Assembly (NCBI RefSeq): GCF_900112005.1
Contig: NZ_FOKK01000003.1
Coordinates: forward strand, 124,001-188,000
Length of the DNA stretch: 64,000 nucleotides
Source: Algoriphagus aquimarinus
GTDB lineage: Bacteria > Bacteroidota > Bacteroidia > Cytophagales > Cyclobacteriaceae
Reading direction: 5' to 3'
Both the position numbers and the translations under genes were made by a program. The notes beneath the pieces are model-generated. The model was given only the letters and a program-made list of their open reading frames with translations, was not told where the DNA came from and searched no databases. Positions 55,496 to 64,000 of the stretch are shown piece by piece. The number at the start of each line of letters is the position of its first letter. Within the stretch, counting starts at the first letter, position 1.

Positions 55496-56119
55496 CTAAT
55501 CCTTGAGCCATCCAGCTATGCTTCTCCGGTCTCTGGTAAAGGAGGGATGAACTTCATGTTCCATTTCATCACTTTGAAAGAATACCATTCTTCCGCCAAT
55601 AGGGGAGATATCTTGCTGATCACTTCCTTCAGGATACAGAGAAAGCATGCCGCCATCTTCAGTTTGCCAGTCTTGGTTTAAGAAAAGTACAATGGAATAT
55701 TTCCTGCCTTTTTCATTTTTGAATTGATCCAAGTGCCTTTTATAAAAGCTCTTTTGCTCGTAATTGGCATAGTGGCTTTCAAAACTCTTGATAGAGGTAA
55801 AACATGTTTTATTTAAGTGTGAAATAAAGTTGCCTACTTTTTTATTGTAGATCATTTCAAATTGGTTGATACTTTTCTCATCAATCCATTTGATTTTATC
55901 ACCTCTTACTAGCGCATTTTGTTTATAATCTTGCTTGTTGCCTGTTCCCGAAACTTGCAGGTTACCAGACTGGTTTTCACGCTGAAGGTTGTCCCGAAGA
56001 CCTGTAACAGTATTAAAATCTATGAAGTTATTACTACAACCATACTTATTGTCGATTAGGCCTTGAATCATTTCTTCGAATTGATTTTTCTCGTCCTTAT
56101 CCTCCTGATCCTTATCCAT
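55496..56119 (-). CDS. 2OG-Fe(II) oxygenase (prolyl 4-hydroxylase-like)
   Basis: This 207-residue cytosolic dioxygenase hydroxylates a substrate with 2-oxoglutarate and iron. The ligands are H-x-D in FYKRHLDQF and the distal histidine in MEHEVHPSFTRDRRSIAGW, where the downstream R binds 2-oxoglutarate. YSIVLFLNQDWQTEDGGMLSLYP is the family core strand pair. The N-terminal 40 residues are charged and poorly conserved. Relatives modify proline or small molecules; the substrate is unknown. It lies alone between katG and the deacetylase remnant. Confidence 0.9.
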   Translation of the reverse strand: MDKDQEDKDEKNQFEEMIQGLIDNKYGCSNNFIDFNTVTGLRDNLQRENQSGNLQVSGTGNKQDYKQNALVRGDKIKWIDEKSINQFEMIYNKKVGNFISHLNKTCFTSIKSFESHYANYEQKSFYKRHLDQFKNEKGRKYSIVLFLNQDWQTEDGGMLSLYPEGSDQQDISPIGGRMVFFQSDEMEHEVHPSFTRDRRSIAGWLKD

Positions 56120-56309
56120 TTTGGTAGTTAGAACCTAGCTGTATTAATTTACAGTTCGGGTTTTACACAAGAAGATCATTCTTTACATCATTTTTTCATT
56201 TTCTTTTTTTACGAGCAAGAAAATAAAAAAGGCAAAATGAGATTTACGGTTCGAGGGGATGAATTGTGCAGGAATAATAGCGAGGATTTATAATCCTACT
56301 AGTCTGAAA

Positions 56310-57113
56310 TCAGTTACTGTTTTTCTTAACAAAATCTGGAGTGATGGTCCTTTTGGCGGCTTCTACATCGATGTAGCTTTCCAGATCTTTCATGGAAATA
56401 ACAGTGAAGTGATTCGTGTCAAGATATTGTAAGTATTCTTTAAAAAGTTCGGGAGGTGTATTCACCCAGGGGTGCTCTAGATCAGGAACACCGTGAATAG
56501 TTAAGATGACAATCTTTCCATCTTTGGCTTGATCAAAGGCCTTCATGATCTCAGCTTTATTAGTTTCATCCGTCGCCCAACTAGGGATCAGGAAGGGATG
56601 ATCACTCAAAGGATCATCACTCAAAGGATCATAAGCTCTACTGCCACCTGCCCGTGCGAAGACGTATTCTTTTTCCTGTAAATTTTTTAAAGACTGAGCG
56701 TTTAATCCGTAGCCAGGATAAGCAAAGTTGGTAGGTTTCGGGATTCCGAGTGAGTCACATTTAGCCTCAATGTAAGTGAGCTGACTATTGAATTCTCCCT
56801 GGGTTAGTTTACTCACATTTGCATGGGTATGCGTATGATTTGCAACTTCAAAACCCATCTTGTCCAATGCCTTGATCTGTCGCCAATTCATTTATAATGT
56901 ACTGTCAGCATAATTTGGTTGAAACTCACAAACGAAGAAAGTCCCTCCAAACCCAAATTCCTTGAGCATAGGTGCCACAATAGAATAATGACTTGCCGGC
57001 GCATCATCGAAGGTCAAGACGACCAGTTTATCGGGGATTGGTTTTTTGAGGATTTGGGCCTGACTGTTGGTAACAGATGAAAATATAAAAAGTAAGACAA
57101 TGAGATTTTTCAT
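56310..57113 (-). pseudogene. Polysaccharide deacetylase (NodB/CE4 type) interrupted by an in-frame stop
   Basis: A signal peptide and the NodB motif 1 (VVLTFDDAP) are in the first piece (57113-56892), which ends at a TAA. The next codon is an ATG in the same frame, starting the second piece (MNWRQIKALDKMGFEVANHT) with motif 2 (HTHTHANV), motif 3 (NFAYPGYG) and the C-terminal part of the domain. Together they would be one protein of about 267 residues, the usual CE4 length, if the TAA were TAT or TAC (Tyr). A 15-base tandem duplication (56598-56627), coding DPLSD twice, sits in a loop of the second piece. Alternatives are a sequencing error, or re-initiation at the adjacent ATG to make two chains, but only the first chain has the signal peptide. 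The active enzyme would de-N-acetylate a glycan. Confidence 0.82.
56598..56627 (-). repeat. 15 bp tandem duplication in the deacetylase pseudogene
   Basis: GATGATCACTCAAAG is followed at once by GATCATCACTCAAAG (one mismatch). It keeps the reading frame and doubles the five residues DPLSD. Confidence 0.85.
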
Positions 57114-57141
57114 GAGGGGTAAATTATTTAAAGCAAACAGT

Positions 57142-57381
57142 TTACTCCGTAACCATATTTTTTCTTCTATTTCGATAAGTCAAAACTGAACCTATTATAA
57201 TCAATATGATGGAAGGATAGAAAGTTAACATGGCAAGAATTCCTGGGCCAACTGCATTTCCAGCATCTATGACTCCTAGTTCATTGAGCCCCAGCAAAAT
57301 TAATAAAGGGCTGATCCCTATGATTAAAGTAATGAGCCCAATTCTTAGGGTCTTGTGTAACTTACTCCATTTCGTTTTCAT
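57142..57381 (-). CDS. Small two-helix membrane protein, unknown function
   Basis: This 79-residue protein has two hydrophobic helices (about 12-33 and 44-66), with a positively charged end on each side ([12 protein letters not shown] and [11 protein letters not shown]). I do not recognise the family. Its ATG overlaps the stop of the ACT-domain gene by four bases (ATGA), so the two are translationally coupled and may work together; that link is inference. A small membrane anchor or regulator is possible. Confidence 0.6.
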   Translation of the reverse strand: MKTKWSKLHKTLRIGLITLIIGISPLLILLGLNELGVIDAGNAVGPGILAMLTFYPSIILIIIGSVLTYRNRRKNMVTE

Positions 57382-57782
57382 AGTATTTGTTTGTTAGCCA
57401 ATCGAGTTAGTACCTCAAGTGCCTTCGCAGAATCTTTACTATCCACAAATATGTGGTCATGATAATATCCAGCTACGACATTACAGCTAATGTCATTTTT
57501 CGCCAATTCAGTTGAAAAAAGTGCAGTTAACCCTACGGCCTCAAGTGAGGAGTGAATCATCAGGGTAATCCAAGAAGAAACGTATTGATAGGATAGATTC
57601 AGCGCGTCTGCTTTTCGCCGTTCCATGATAATCGTTGTCCCTTCACTTTCTTTGAATTCGCAAATAGTATCCTTTCGGTCAATTTCATTTATGTTGTCTA
57701 CTGTGGCAAAGATGTATTCCCCTTCATTCAGTTTTGGGGTCATTCCTTTTACTAGTTGCGCTAATCTTGTTTCTCCAGTCAT
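57378..57782 (-). CDS. ACT domain-containing protein
   Basis: This 134-residue protein is made of two ACT-like modules. The first is around 20-50 ([17 protein letters not shown]). The second is about 66-130 ([54 protein letters not shown]), which is the typical ACT regulatory beta-alpha-beta pattern of aspartokinase relatives. No catalytic domain is attached, so it may bind an amino acid as a stand-alone regulator. It overlaps the small membrane protein gene. Family probable, ligand unknown. Confidence 0.8.
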   Translation of the reverse strand: MTGETRLAQLVKGMTPKLNEGEYIFATVDNINEIDRKDTICEFKESEGTTIIMERRKADALNLSYQYVSSWITLMIHSSLEAVGLTALFSTELAKNDISCNVVAGYYHDHIFVDSKDSAKALEVLTRLANKQIL

Positions 57783-57852
57783 TTATATCAGTATATATTC
57801 TGAATGAATTTATCTTTCGTTGTGGGATTTAATCTCTACTCTTTCCTAATTA

Positions 57853-59184
57853 TTACCCCACCACTAACGTAATCAAATAAATCACACTTATAGCAGTCAC
57901 TGACATAATCAGAGTACCTAGACTGTGAGTTTGATTTCCTTGCTTAATGGATAAGCCAGAAAGTTGAGTTACCGCCCAGAAGAAGCTGTCATTGGCATGA
58001 GAGATGGCCATTGCGCCAGCACCTGTAGCCAAAACGGCAAAAACACGCATGGTTTCCGAGTCAAGCCCCAATGAACCGAGTAACGGAGCGATAATCGATG
58101 CCGTAGTAATCATCGCTACAGTCGAAGAACCTTGAGCCGTTTTCAATGCAAAAGCGATTAGGAAAGGAAGAAAAATACCCCAGCTGGCACCACTCATGCT
58201 CGTGCTAACCAAATCGCCTATTCCGGAATTCTGAAGCATTTTCCCAAAAACACCACCTGCACCAGTAATCAGAATCACCGGCGCTGCGATCAAAATGGCT
58301 TCGCCAATCCATCCAGAGGAAGAAAGGAGTTTAGCATCGAATTTTTTTGGCAAGGTAAAAGCCATAAAAGAACCTAAAAGTAAAGCAATGACTGGACTTC
58401 CTGCGAATTGGATAAAGGTGTAAAAAGTACCCTCTCCAAATGGTTTAGTAGGGTAATTTGCAATCGATGCGGCTATGATCAGAATCAATGGAACGATAAT
58501 CGGGAGGAAAGAAGCAAAAGCAGAAGGCCTTTCTTTTTTGTCGATTTCCTCAGTTTTGACAGCCATTTTGGGCATCAGAGGAATTTTGTATACTACTTTT
58601 TTGACAAAAATATAGCTGGGAATCAACGTGATCAAACTCACAATAAGTCCATAGAAAATGATCATGCCAAGGTCAGCTTCATAGATTCCTGCTGTAGCGA
58701 TTGGTCCTGGAGTAGGAGGGACAAGCGAATGAGAAGCCGTTGCTCCTAGCGCCAATGCAATCGTAGTGGCTGCATAGGGTACTTTTCCTTTCAGCGAAAG
58801 GGACTTGCTGATCGGGTTCATCATGATGAATGTACTATCACCAAATACCGGTATAGAGAGTATATAACCTGAAATCATCATGGCAAACGTCACAGATTTC
58901 TCCCCGATCCAGGATAAGATCTTCTCTGCGATGACGATGGCTCCTCCTGTTTTTTCCAAAAAAGTACCCATCATCACACCGAGCAAAATAAGTAAGCCAA
59001 TACTTCCTAATACCCCTCCAAAACCATCTGAAATAGATTTTAAGATCAATTCTCCCGGCATTCCGGCTAGTAATCCATAGAGAATGGCACCACAGAAAAG
59101 AGCTAGAAATGGATGTATGTCGAATTTGACGATGGCAATAAGAATCAATGCCAAGGCAAAAAGGATGATCAGAAGTGTAAGCAT
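57853..59184 (-). CDS. Gluconate:H+ symporter, GntP family
   Basis: This 443-residue permease has about 12-14 helices. It follows the GntP pattern: KFDIHPFLALFCGAILYGLLAGMP at the start, IGLLILLGVMMGTFLEKTGGA, SIPVFGDSTFIMMNPI, and in the middle SHSLVPPTPGPIATA, with AISHANDSFFWAV near the C-terminus. The family imports gluconate or related aldonates with protons. Relatives also take L-idonate, fructuronate or glycerate, so the substrate is open. It is transcribed alone. It could feed the SDR and cytochrome-c sugar oxidation genes at 44-49 kb (inference). Confidence 0.93.
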   Translation of the reverse strand: MLTLLIILFALALILIAIVKFDIHPFLALFCGAILYGLLAGMPGELILKSISDGFGGVLGSIGLLILLGVMMGTFLEKTGGAIVIAEKILSWIGEKSVTFAMMISGYILSIPVFGDSTFIMMNPISKSLSLKGKVPYAATTIALALGATASHSLVPPTPGPIATAGIYEADLGMIIFYGLIVSLITLIPSYIFVKKVVYKIPLMPKMAVKTEEIDKKERPSAFASFLPIIVPLILIIAASIANYPTKPFGEGTFYTFIQFAGSPVIALLLGSFMAFTLPKKFDAKLLSSSGWIGEAILIAAPVILITGAGGVFGKMLQNSGIGDLVSTSMSGASWGIFLPFLIAFALKTAQGSSTVAMITTASIIAPLLGSLGLDSETMRVFAVLATGAGAMAISHANDSFFWAVTQLSGLSIKQGNQTHSLGTLIMSVTAISVIYLITLVVG

Positions 59185-59386
59185 TTTGGGTTAGGTTGGG
59201 TTTTTAAAAAAGAGTTCTAAACAGGTAGCGTTTAGATCCTTCAACCTAAAAATTAGGGAAAAAAAGGGAATATTAAAGCTTGAAGCTATAATAGGTTTTG
59301 AATTGTTTGTTGAGTGGCTGCACTAGGGTTGAATATTTGGTATTTTAGCCATTTCAAAATTCTTTATACTAAATAACCTCTTTTGC

Positions 59387-61465
59387 ATGCGATTATTTTC
59401 AACGTTCAATTTGCTGATCACCTTACTAATACTTGCTTCCTGCAACTCAGGACCCAAGAAGGAAGGTGACTTCAAGATTTTGCCAAGCCCTACCTCAGTA
59501 GAAATATCAGGGATTTCTGGTTTGTTAGCCTCCAATATTGAGGATCTAGTGGATCAGGCAAAAGCGGATTTTATATCGGGTAAAGCCCTTGAAGGTTCTA
59601 AGAATAAGTCTTTGACTTTTAGTCTAGATGCAAATTCTGACCTGAAGGCAGAAGCATATACACTTGATATTTCTGCAGATCAGATAGCCATCAAGGCTAG
59701 TACAAAGGAAGGTCTTTGGTATGGAGTGATTACGCTTGGGCAGCTCGTGCAGGATGCGCTGGATCAAGATGCTGCATTGCCTTTGATCTCTGTGAGAGAT
59801 GAGCCAGCACTGAAGTACCGTTCTGTGCAACTCGATGTGAAGCATCATTTGGAAAAGCAGGACTATTACTACGAGCTGATGGATCGCTTGGCGGACATGA
59901 AAATCAACGGTATAATCTTGGAAATTGAAGATAAGTTAGCTTTCGAAAAGCAACCAAAAGTGGGTTCTTCGGACGCTTGGTCTATTGCAGAATGGAAAAA
60001 ACTGAGTGATTATGCCATGGCTAGAAACATCAGAATTTCTCCTTTGGTGCAAGGACTAGGACACGCTTCATTTATTTTGAAACATGAGGAATACAAAGAT
60101 CTTCGTGATGATCCAGAAAGCGATTGGGCATTTAATCCTCTGGATGAGCGCACCTACGAAGTTCAATTTGATTTGTACTCGGATGCATTAGCCGCTTTTC
60201 CTCATGCACAATACCTGCATGTAGGAGGGGATGAAGTTCATACAACTGGAAGAGGAAGCGGAAAATCAGCGTTGGAATTGCAGTTGACCTGGTTGAATAG
60301 AGTGAGTGCATATGCAGAAGAGCATGGAGTGACACCTATTTTCTGGGATGATATGCCACTGCAAAATGCAGGAGTATATGGATCAATTTTCAACAGAAAA
60401 TTGACAGAAGCGCAGGTAGATAGCATCTGGACGGTGAACGAGCCTAACCTGAATAAATATGTGGATTTGTTCCCGAAAAATTGCGTGTACATGCGATGGA
60501 ACTACAGCATGCCTGAGACGCCTGGGAATAATCGCGCGATGAAATGGTTTACTGATCATGGTTTCCAAGTGATGGGAGCTACAGCTGGTCAAACACGCTG
60601 GAATCTTATGCCACTAGAAGAGAGTAATACGGCTAACATTCGGGATTTCGCTTTGATTTCCATTGAAAACAAAGCAGACGGGTTACTACTGACACTCTGG
60701 GATGATGATTCTCCGCATTTCGAATTGTATGGAAGAGGCATAGCGATTTTTGCAGAATACACCTGGTCAGGCCAAAAGAGGACGTCTGAAGAACTACATA
60801 CTGCTTATAGACAGCGAACTTTTGGGTCGGAATTGGCCTCAGCTGACTTTTCATTTATCAATGATTTGGAAGGTCCAGTAGCCTTTTGGAAAAATGCTTT
60901 ACTGGATAAAAAGGATCGAAATCAACTGAGAAGAATGGACAATCCAATTCAGGAAGCAGTTTTGACTTTGCCAGAGGCAAATTCTCCTGGAGAATGGACG
61001 GAAAGAAATAAAGAGAAACTGGCTAAAGCCAAGGAAAATCAGGTGAAGGTTGATTCCGTTTTGTATAAAATTGAAGCTTCTAAAAAGGTAGCTGTTAGAA
61101 ACAGCTATACGCTTGAAGTCTATGAGCAAGTGGCTAAAGTGACTCAGTTTTCAAATAAATCCCTGTTACTACTTGCAGAGTGGGATCTGTCCAAAACGGC
61201 TGAGGAAAGAGAAGCTGCCAAAGAAAAGCTTCTGAATTTAGAAGGCGAGTGGAAGTCTCAGTTGGTGGAATTGGAGAAAGTATATGGTAAAACCCGAGAG
61301 CTGAACAAGCCAGATGACTATATTTTGGATCAGGATCATCATGCTCATTTAGCCAATCAGGCACTTAAGTTTTCGGACTGGCAATTCTATGTGGAGGATC
61401 TATTTCTTCAAAAAATCAAGGAAGGAAATAGCCTGAATATGAGTGGAGATGTGAAGAATAAATAA
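59387..61465 (+). CDS. Beta-N-acetylhexosaminidase-like lipoprotein, GH20 family
   Basis: This 692-residue exported lipoprotein has a lipobox (LILASCNSG, Cys19). The N-terminal GH20b-like domain (about 28-135) contains KEGLWYGVITLGQLVQ and ISVRDEPALKYRSVQLDVKHH. The GH20 barrel (about 140-490) has the catalytic pair D282-E283 in LHVGGDEVHT. A coiled C-terminal region (about 500-690) is unlike standard hexosaminidases. Usual GH20 chains release terminal GlcNAc or GalNAc from glycans. The substrate is probable rather than sure, because the barrel is divergent. It has no SusCD neighbours. Confidence 0.88.
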   Translation: MRLFSTFNLLITLLILASCNSGPKKEGDFKILPSPTSVEISGISGLLASNIEDLVDQAKADFISGKALEGSKNKSLTFSLDANSDLKAEAYTLDISADQIAIKASTKEGLWYGVITLGQLVQDALDQDAALPLISVRDEPALKYRSVQLDVKHHLEKQDYYYELMDRLADMKINGIILEIEDKLAFEKQPKVGSSDAWSIAEWKKLSDYAMARNIRISPLVQGLGHASFILKHEEYKDLRDDPESDWAFNPLDERTYEVQFDLYSDALAAFPHAQYLHVGGDEVHTTGRGSGKSALELQLTWLNRVSAYAEEHGVTPIFWDDMPLQNAGVYGSIFNRKLTEAQVDSIWTVNEPNLNKYVDLFPKNCVYMRWNYSMPETPGNNRAMKWFTDHGFQVMGATAGQTRWNLMPLEESNTANIRDFALISIENKADGLLLTLWDDDSPHFELYGRGIAIFAEYTWSGQKRTSEELHTAYRQRTFGSELASADFSFINDLEGPVAFWKNALLDKKDRNQLRRMDNPIQEAVLTLPEANSPGEWTERNKEKLAKAKENQVKVDSVLYKIEASKKVAVRNSYTLEVYEQVAKVTQFSNKSLLLLAEWDLSKTAEEREAAKEKLLNLEGEWKSQLVELEKVYGKTRELNKPDDYILDQDHHAHLANQALKFSDWQFYVEDLFLQKIKEGNSLNMSGDVKNK

Positions 61466-61475
61466 GGTAGCATGT

Positions 61476-61506
61476 GACCTTTGAGGTTTTTAGAACCTCG
61501 AAGGTC
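61476..61506. repeat. Palindromic sequence after the GH20 gene
   Basis: GACCTTTGAGGTT pairs with AACCTCGAAGGTC (one mismatch) around a five-base loop. It begins 10 bases after the GH20 stop. There is no T run to the right, so it might be a repeat palindrome or a weak stem. Confidence 0.6.
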
Positions 61507-61557
61507 TTATATAATGCACTTTTTCTAACCACCAAGACCACGAAGTTTGTCAATGAA

Positions 61558-61594
61558 GGAAGTCCTGTTTCTCCAGAAGCAGGACTTCTTTTTG
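61558..61594 (+). terminator. Rho-independent terminator-like hairpin
   Basis: GAAGTCCTG pairs with CAGGACTTC around a 12-base loop, then CTTTTTG follows. It lies 93 bases beyond the GH20 stop and can end that gene. Confidence 0.7.
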
Positions 61595-61792
61595 ATAGCT
61601 GAACATACCTTTCATTAAGTTCTAAACTAGGAGGAAACTTAATTTACCACATGTTCCGATTGAAGGAAGTAAGCTTAAATCCATTCCTTTCTATAGACGA
61701 ATTGTCCGTTATGACATAATGAAGCCTGCTATTTACTACTCACAGAACTTTCAGCTAACACCATTTACGATTCACTAATTCTCACTGGAAGA

Positions 61793-62269
61793 CTATTCAT
61801 TAAAAAAAGGCTTCATCTCGTTGTGAATATCCTCTCTGAGGGATTTTAGTCGGGTAGCATACTCTTCCAGTTTTTTCTCCTGATCCGTTTGTGGAACCCA
61901 AGGCTTCACTTTTTTAGGAGATCCATTTTCATCGACCGATACGAAAATGATGATGCAGTGAGTCTTTTTCTCAAATTCCTTATGTGAAAAATCTCTGGAA
62001 TACACTTCCACCATGATGTGTATACTAGAACTTCCTGTATAAATCACAGAGCAATCTACCTTGATTACCTCACCAATATTGATGGGTTTGTAGAACCGAA
62101 TACCACCCACATAGACAGTCACGCAGTAGCTTTCCGACCATGTTCTGGCGCAAGTGTAAGCAGCCTGATCTATCCATTTCATCACGACTCCTCCGTGTAC
62201 TTTGCCACCGAAATTGATGTCCGATGGTTCGCTGATAAACTGAAAGGAGGTTTTGTGTGAGGTATCCAT
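61793..62269 (-). CDS. Acyl-CoA thioesterase (hotdog fold, YciA/BFIT type)
   Basis: This 158-residue cytosolic thioesterase hydrolyses acyl-CoA. The hotdog core with the conserved N-x-G-G-K-V-H-G-G motif (NFGGKVHGGVVMKWIDQAAYTCA) is present, along with VGGIRFYKPINIGEVIKVDCSVIYTGSSSI. The C-terminal tail (about 120-158) is charged and variable. Such enzymes keep CoA pools in balance, sometimes linked to fatty-acid metabolism. The chain-length preference is unknown. Standalone. Confidence 0.92.
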   Translation of the reverse strand: MDTSHKTSFQFISEPSDINFGGKVHGGVVMKWIDQAAYTCARTWSESYCVTVYVGGIRFYKPINIGEVIKVDCSVIYTGSSSIHIMVEVYSRDFSHKEFEKKTHCIIIFVSVDENGSPKKVKPWVPQTDQEKKLEEYATRLKSLREDIHNEMKPFFNE

Positions 62270-62402
62270 AGGTTTGAGTGGTTTTATAGCTTTGCTAAGC
62301 TAAGAGATATTTAGTGTTTTCGGTGGATTCAGGCTGGTCTATTAATCTTGCGGGGAATTTTGTAAGCAAAAGGTTTCTGGCGGTTGTGCAACTCATATTT
62401 GT

Positions 62403-64000
62403 CTACTTCCTACCACTTGCAGTCAAAGCAAATGTCTTATTTGTTAGCCCATCGATTAACTCGTTGAGTACCCAGGTATTCTTCTTTTCGCCTTCATTCA
62501 ACTTCCAGTTTTTCTTTGGGTCAGCTAACATTTTTTTCACACTTAGAGGAAAGGCATCAGCGGCACGTGCATCCTCCCAAATTCTTATTGTTTTGAAAAT
62601 GGCATCTTTCTCAGGGCAGTTTTCCACATCTTTTTGGTTCAGGACTAGACTGTATGTGGTTCCAAGTCCAACAGATATAGCTTGTATGTGCTCATACTGC
62701 TCTACTGTTGAGTTTGCGTTTATTGGAAAATTGCCTCCCATCCCTATAGGGAAAAAATTGGCGTAGGTAACATCCCGAAGATCTTTCCCCTGGCTTGTAG
62801 TGCTGCCCCATTCCCTCGTTTCCACATCATATAGGTTTTTCCCTCCGCCTACATTCCAGATGCTTTGGTAATGCCATGATCCTTCTGATAAGGTGGCACC
62901 AGTAAAACGAATAGTAGGAATGCCTAGGACTTCAGCCCTTTCAAACATTTTGCGGAAAAATCGCTTAGCAGAGTAATAGCCGTGTCCATTGTTAAATAGA
63001 AATTCTTGTCCATCAAAATCATAGTAGCCTAAGCCGTTTATAAAACAGACATCAGCATAGTATTCAGCAATTTTATCCTGGAGCTGCATATTGGGAATCA
63101 ACCCATCATAGCCATAATTCAGCGTAACCTGGAGCTTATAAATAGTGTCATTGGATTGATGTTCGGTTGCTGTAGTTTCCCAATATCCACGTTTTACATT
63201 CAAAAGTCGGTAGGGCTTTTCTTGAGAGACTCCAAGATAATAGATCAGCTCTTTGCCGATTTTTATCATGTTGAGGTTCTCGGCATGTCCTTCCCAACTG
63301 GCGATTTCCTCAAGATGGGTTGGGTCATCCACGATAAGAATGGTGTCAGTTTGACTAATGTTGTTCACCAATAAACGTTTCTGCTGATAACACAAACTGT
63401 CATTTGGTAGGGGGCTAGCATCTTTTGTTCCGGGAGCTAGTGCATTGGTTATCGGCGTTCTTCCTATGCTGATTCCATGTTTTGCTGCCATCTCCGAAAA
63501 CTCCTTATGGGATTTGTTTCCAGACGTTAACTGAATGGGCTTTTTCTCAAATTGTTTTCCGTCTAGGTAGCCTTCATTTCCACGATCGGGCTTTATAAAC
63601 CCTTGGTCGTACAAACTGATTGCCTTAAAACCCATTCTTGATGTATAAGAAATGATACTATCATTCAAGCTTCCATTTGTCATCGCATCAGGCACAAAAG
63701 CGCTCGGATCTTTCACCCATTTGCCATCAATTGTTGGATAAGGCAAGCCCTCTTTCAAAACAATGTCCTGAATCACATCCAGTAAGGCGGAACTGTCTGG
63801 GCTACCCCATAAAGCAATAGAAGAACCTATAAAATCCACACCTGCCAAGGGTTGAATTTCCAGATGGTTTGGTGTATTGGCTGGCATATTGGGAATAAGT
63901 GAATAATAAACTTCTCTCTCAAATGTCCTGTCTCTGGAGTGGTAATTAATAGAGATCTGGCCTTTTTCGTCGACTAAGGCAGAGTTACCATACATGATTC
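62403..64000 (-). CDS. Unknown, probably exported carbohydrate-active-like protein (N-terminus outside window)
   Basis: At least 530 residues are present; the frame is open to the right edge and the ATG at 63995 is likely internal, as the first residues look mid-domain. I do not recognise the family. The sequence has TIM-barrel-like pieces (MGFKAISLYDQGFI, VCFINGLGYYDFDGQEFLF, LGIPTIRFTGATLSEGSWHY) interleaved with a beta-rich section (TDTILIVDDPTHLEEIASW). A D-x-D-G near the middle and aromatic residues could form a sugar-binding cleft. Functional guess: glycoside hydrolase or lyase-like enzyme. It may belong with neighbouring glycan genes, but no assignment is made. Confidence 0.55.
   Translation of the reverse strand, partial: IMYGNSALVDEKGQISINYHSRDRTFEREVYYSLIPNMPANTPNHLEIQPLAGVDFIGSSIALWGSPDSSALLDVIQDIVLKEGLPYPTIDGKWVKDPSAFVPDAMTNGSLNDSIISYTSRMGFKAISLYDQGFIKPDRGNEGYLDGKQFEKKPIQLTSGNKSHKEFSEMAAKHGISIGRTPITNALAPGTKDASPLPNDSLCYQQKRLLVNNISQTDTILIVDDPTHLEEIASWEGHAENLNMIKIGKELIYYLGVSQEKPYRLLNVKRGYWETTATEHQSNDTIYKLQVTLNYGYDGLIPNMQLQDKIAEYYADVCFINGLGYYDFDGQEFLFNNGHGYYSAKRFFRKMFERAEVLGIPTIRFTGATLSEGSWHYQSIWNVGGGKNLYDVETREWGSTTSQGKDLRDVTYANFFPIGMGGNFPINANSTVEQYEHIQAISVGLGTTYSLVLNQKDVENCPEKDAIFKTIRIWEDARAADAFPLSVKKMLADPKKNWKLNEGEKKNTWVLNELIDGLTNKTFALTASGRK

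Larger units (their letters stand above)
61466..61792. other. Gene-free 327-base interval
   Basis: Between the GH20 gene and the convergent thioesterase gene. It holds the palindrome at 61476-61506, an ACCACCAAGACCACGAAG word (about 61529-61546) of the kind seen in other intergenic regions, and a terminator-like hairpin at 61558-61594. The rest looks like non-coding spacer. No gene or RNA structure is recognised. Confidence 0.5.

Noticed and set aside
56892..57113. Short 73-residue protein as an independent gene
   Set aside because: It is the in-frame N-terminal part of the deacetylase and has its signal peptide and motif 1; better explained as one broken gene.

Overview
The window reads as chromosomal DNA of a Bacteroidota bacterium, most likely order Cytophagales and perhaps an Algoriphagus-like Cyclobacteriaceae member. 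This placement is inferred from gene content and is not proven. The evidence is a complete sprA (type IX secretion and gliding translocon) between ruvA and gcvH, Bacteroidota-restricted lipoprotein families (DUF4837, DUF4292), a BACON-domain glycosidase, paired TonB proteins, many signal peptides ending in AQ, moderately AT-rich sequence and few strong Shine-Dalgarno sites. No rRNA, tRNA, CRISPR array, transposase or prophage was seen.

Layout. 1-5.1 kb (+): the end of a DAO-family FAD oxidoreductase, a large outer-membrane chimera (pseudo-peptidase, TolB-like propeller and barrel) and YicC. 5.1-28.1 kb (all -): two TonB paralogues, then the core block maeB-ruvA-sprA-gcvH-vanZ, then a DUF4837 lipoprotein, an MltD-like transglycosylase, and tatA-gatA. 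Upstream of these is the envelope block flippase, TPR protein, DUF4292 lipoprotein and EnvC-like activator, headed by a crotonase. 28.3-33.7 kb (+): isocitrate dehydrogenase, a glycosyltransferase overlapping a DegT-type sugar aminotransferase, and a DUF819 membrane protein. 33.9-44.1 kb, mostly (-): two cupins, ClC and CDF transporters, an MFS drug exporter, a TMEM175-type channel, a sulfatase and a DEAD-box helicase, with one (+) GH5 enzyme. 44.3-49 kb (+): a lipoprotein dehydrogenase fused to cytochrome c, a Tat-exported TIM-barrel protein and an SDR enzyme. 49.2-64 kb: mixed accessory genes (DHFR-like, NTF2-like, DUF2207 with LemA, KatG, a 2OG oxygenase, a broken polysaccharide deacetylase, ACT protein, GntP, GH20, thioesterase) and a truncated unknown envelope-type protein at the right edge.

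How the genes fit together. The left half is largely cell envelope and secretion: T9SS, Tat, TonB, peptidoglycan remodelling, lipoproteins and a polysaccharide flippase, together with central metabolism (malic enzyme, IDH, glycine cleavage H protein). The right half is accessory: extracytoplasmic sugar or glycan processing (GH5, sulfatase, GH20, GntP, cytochrome c dehydrogenase module), ion transport and oxidative defence.

The least expected structure is a roughly 100-115 bp dispersed repeat. It occurs three times (40.4, 48.1 and 50.4 kb), each time just upstream of a start codon and in the same orientation as the gene. Also notable are a 118 bp element with 20 bp imperfect terminal inverted repeats; two genes that look broken by single events (the NTF2-like gene by a +1 frameshift, the deacetylase by one stop codon); and three UUG-started genes lying 9-18 nt after, and in frame with, the stop codon of the gene before them. 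I found no clear defence or other wholly new multi-gene system. The best candidates for something undescribed are the three-copy repeat and the outer-membrane chimera.
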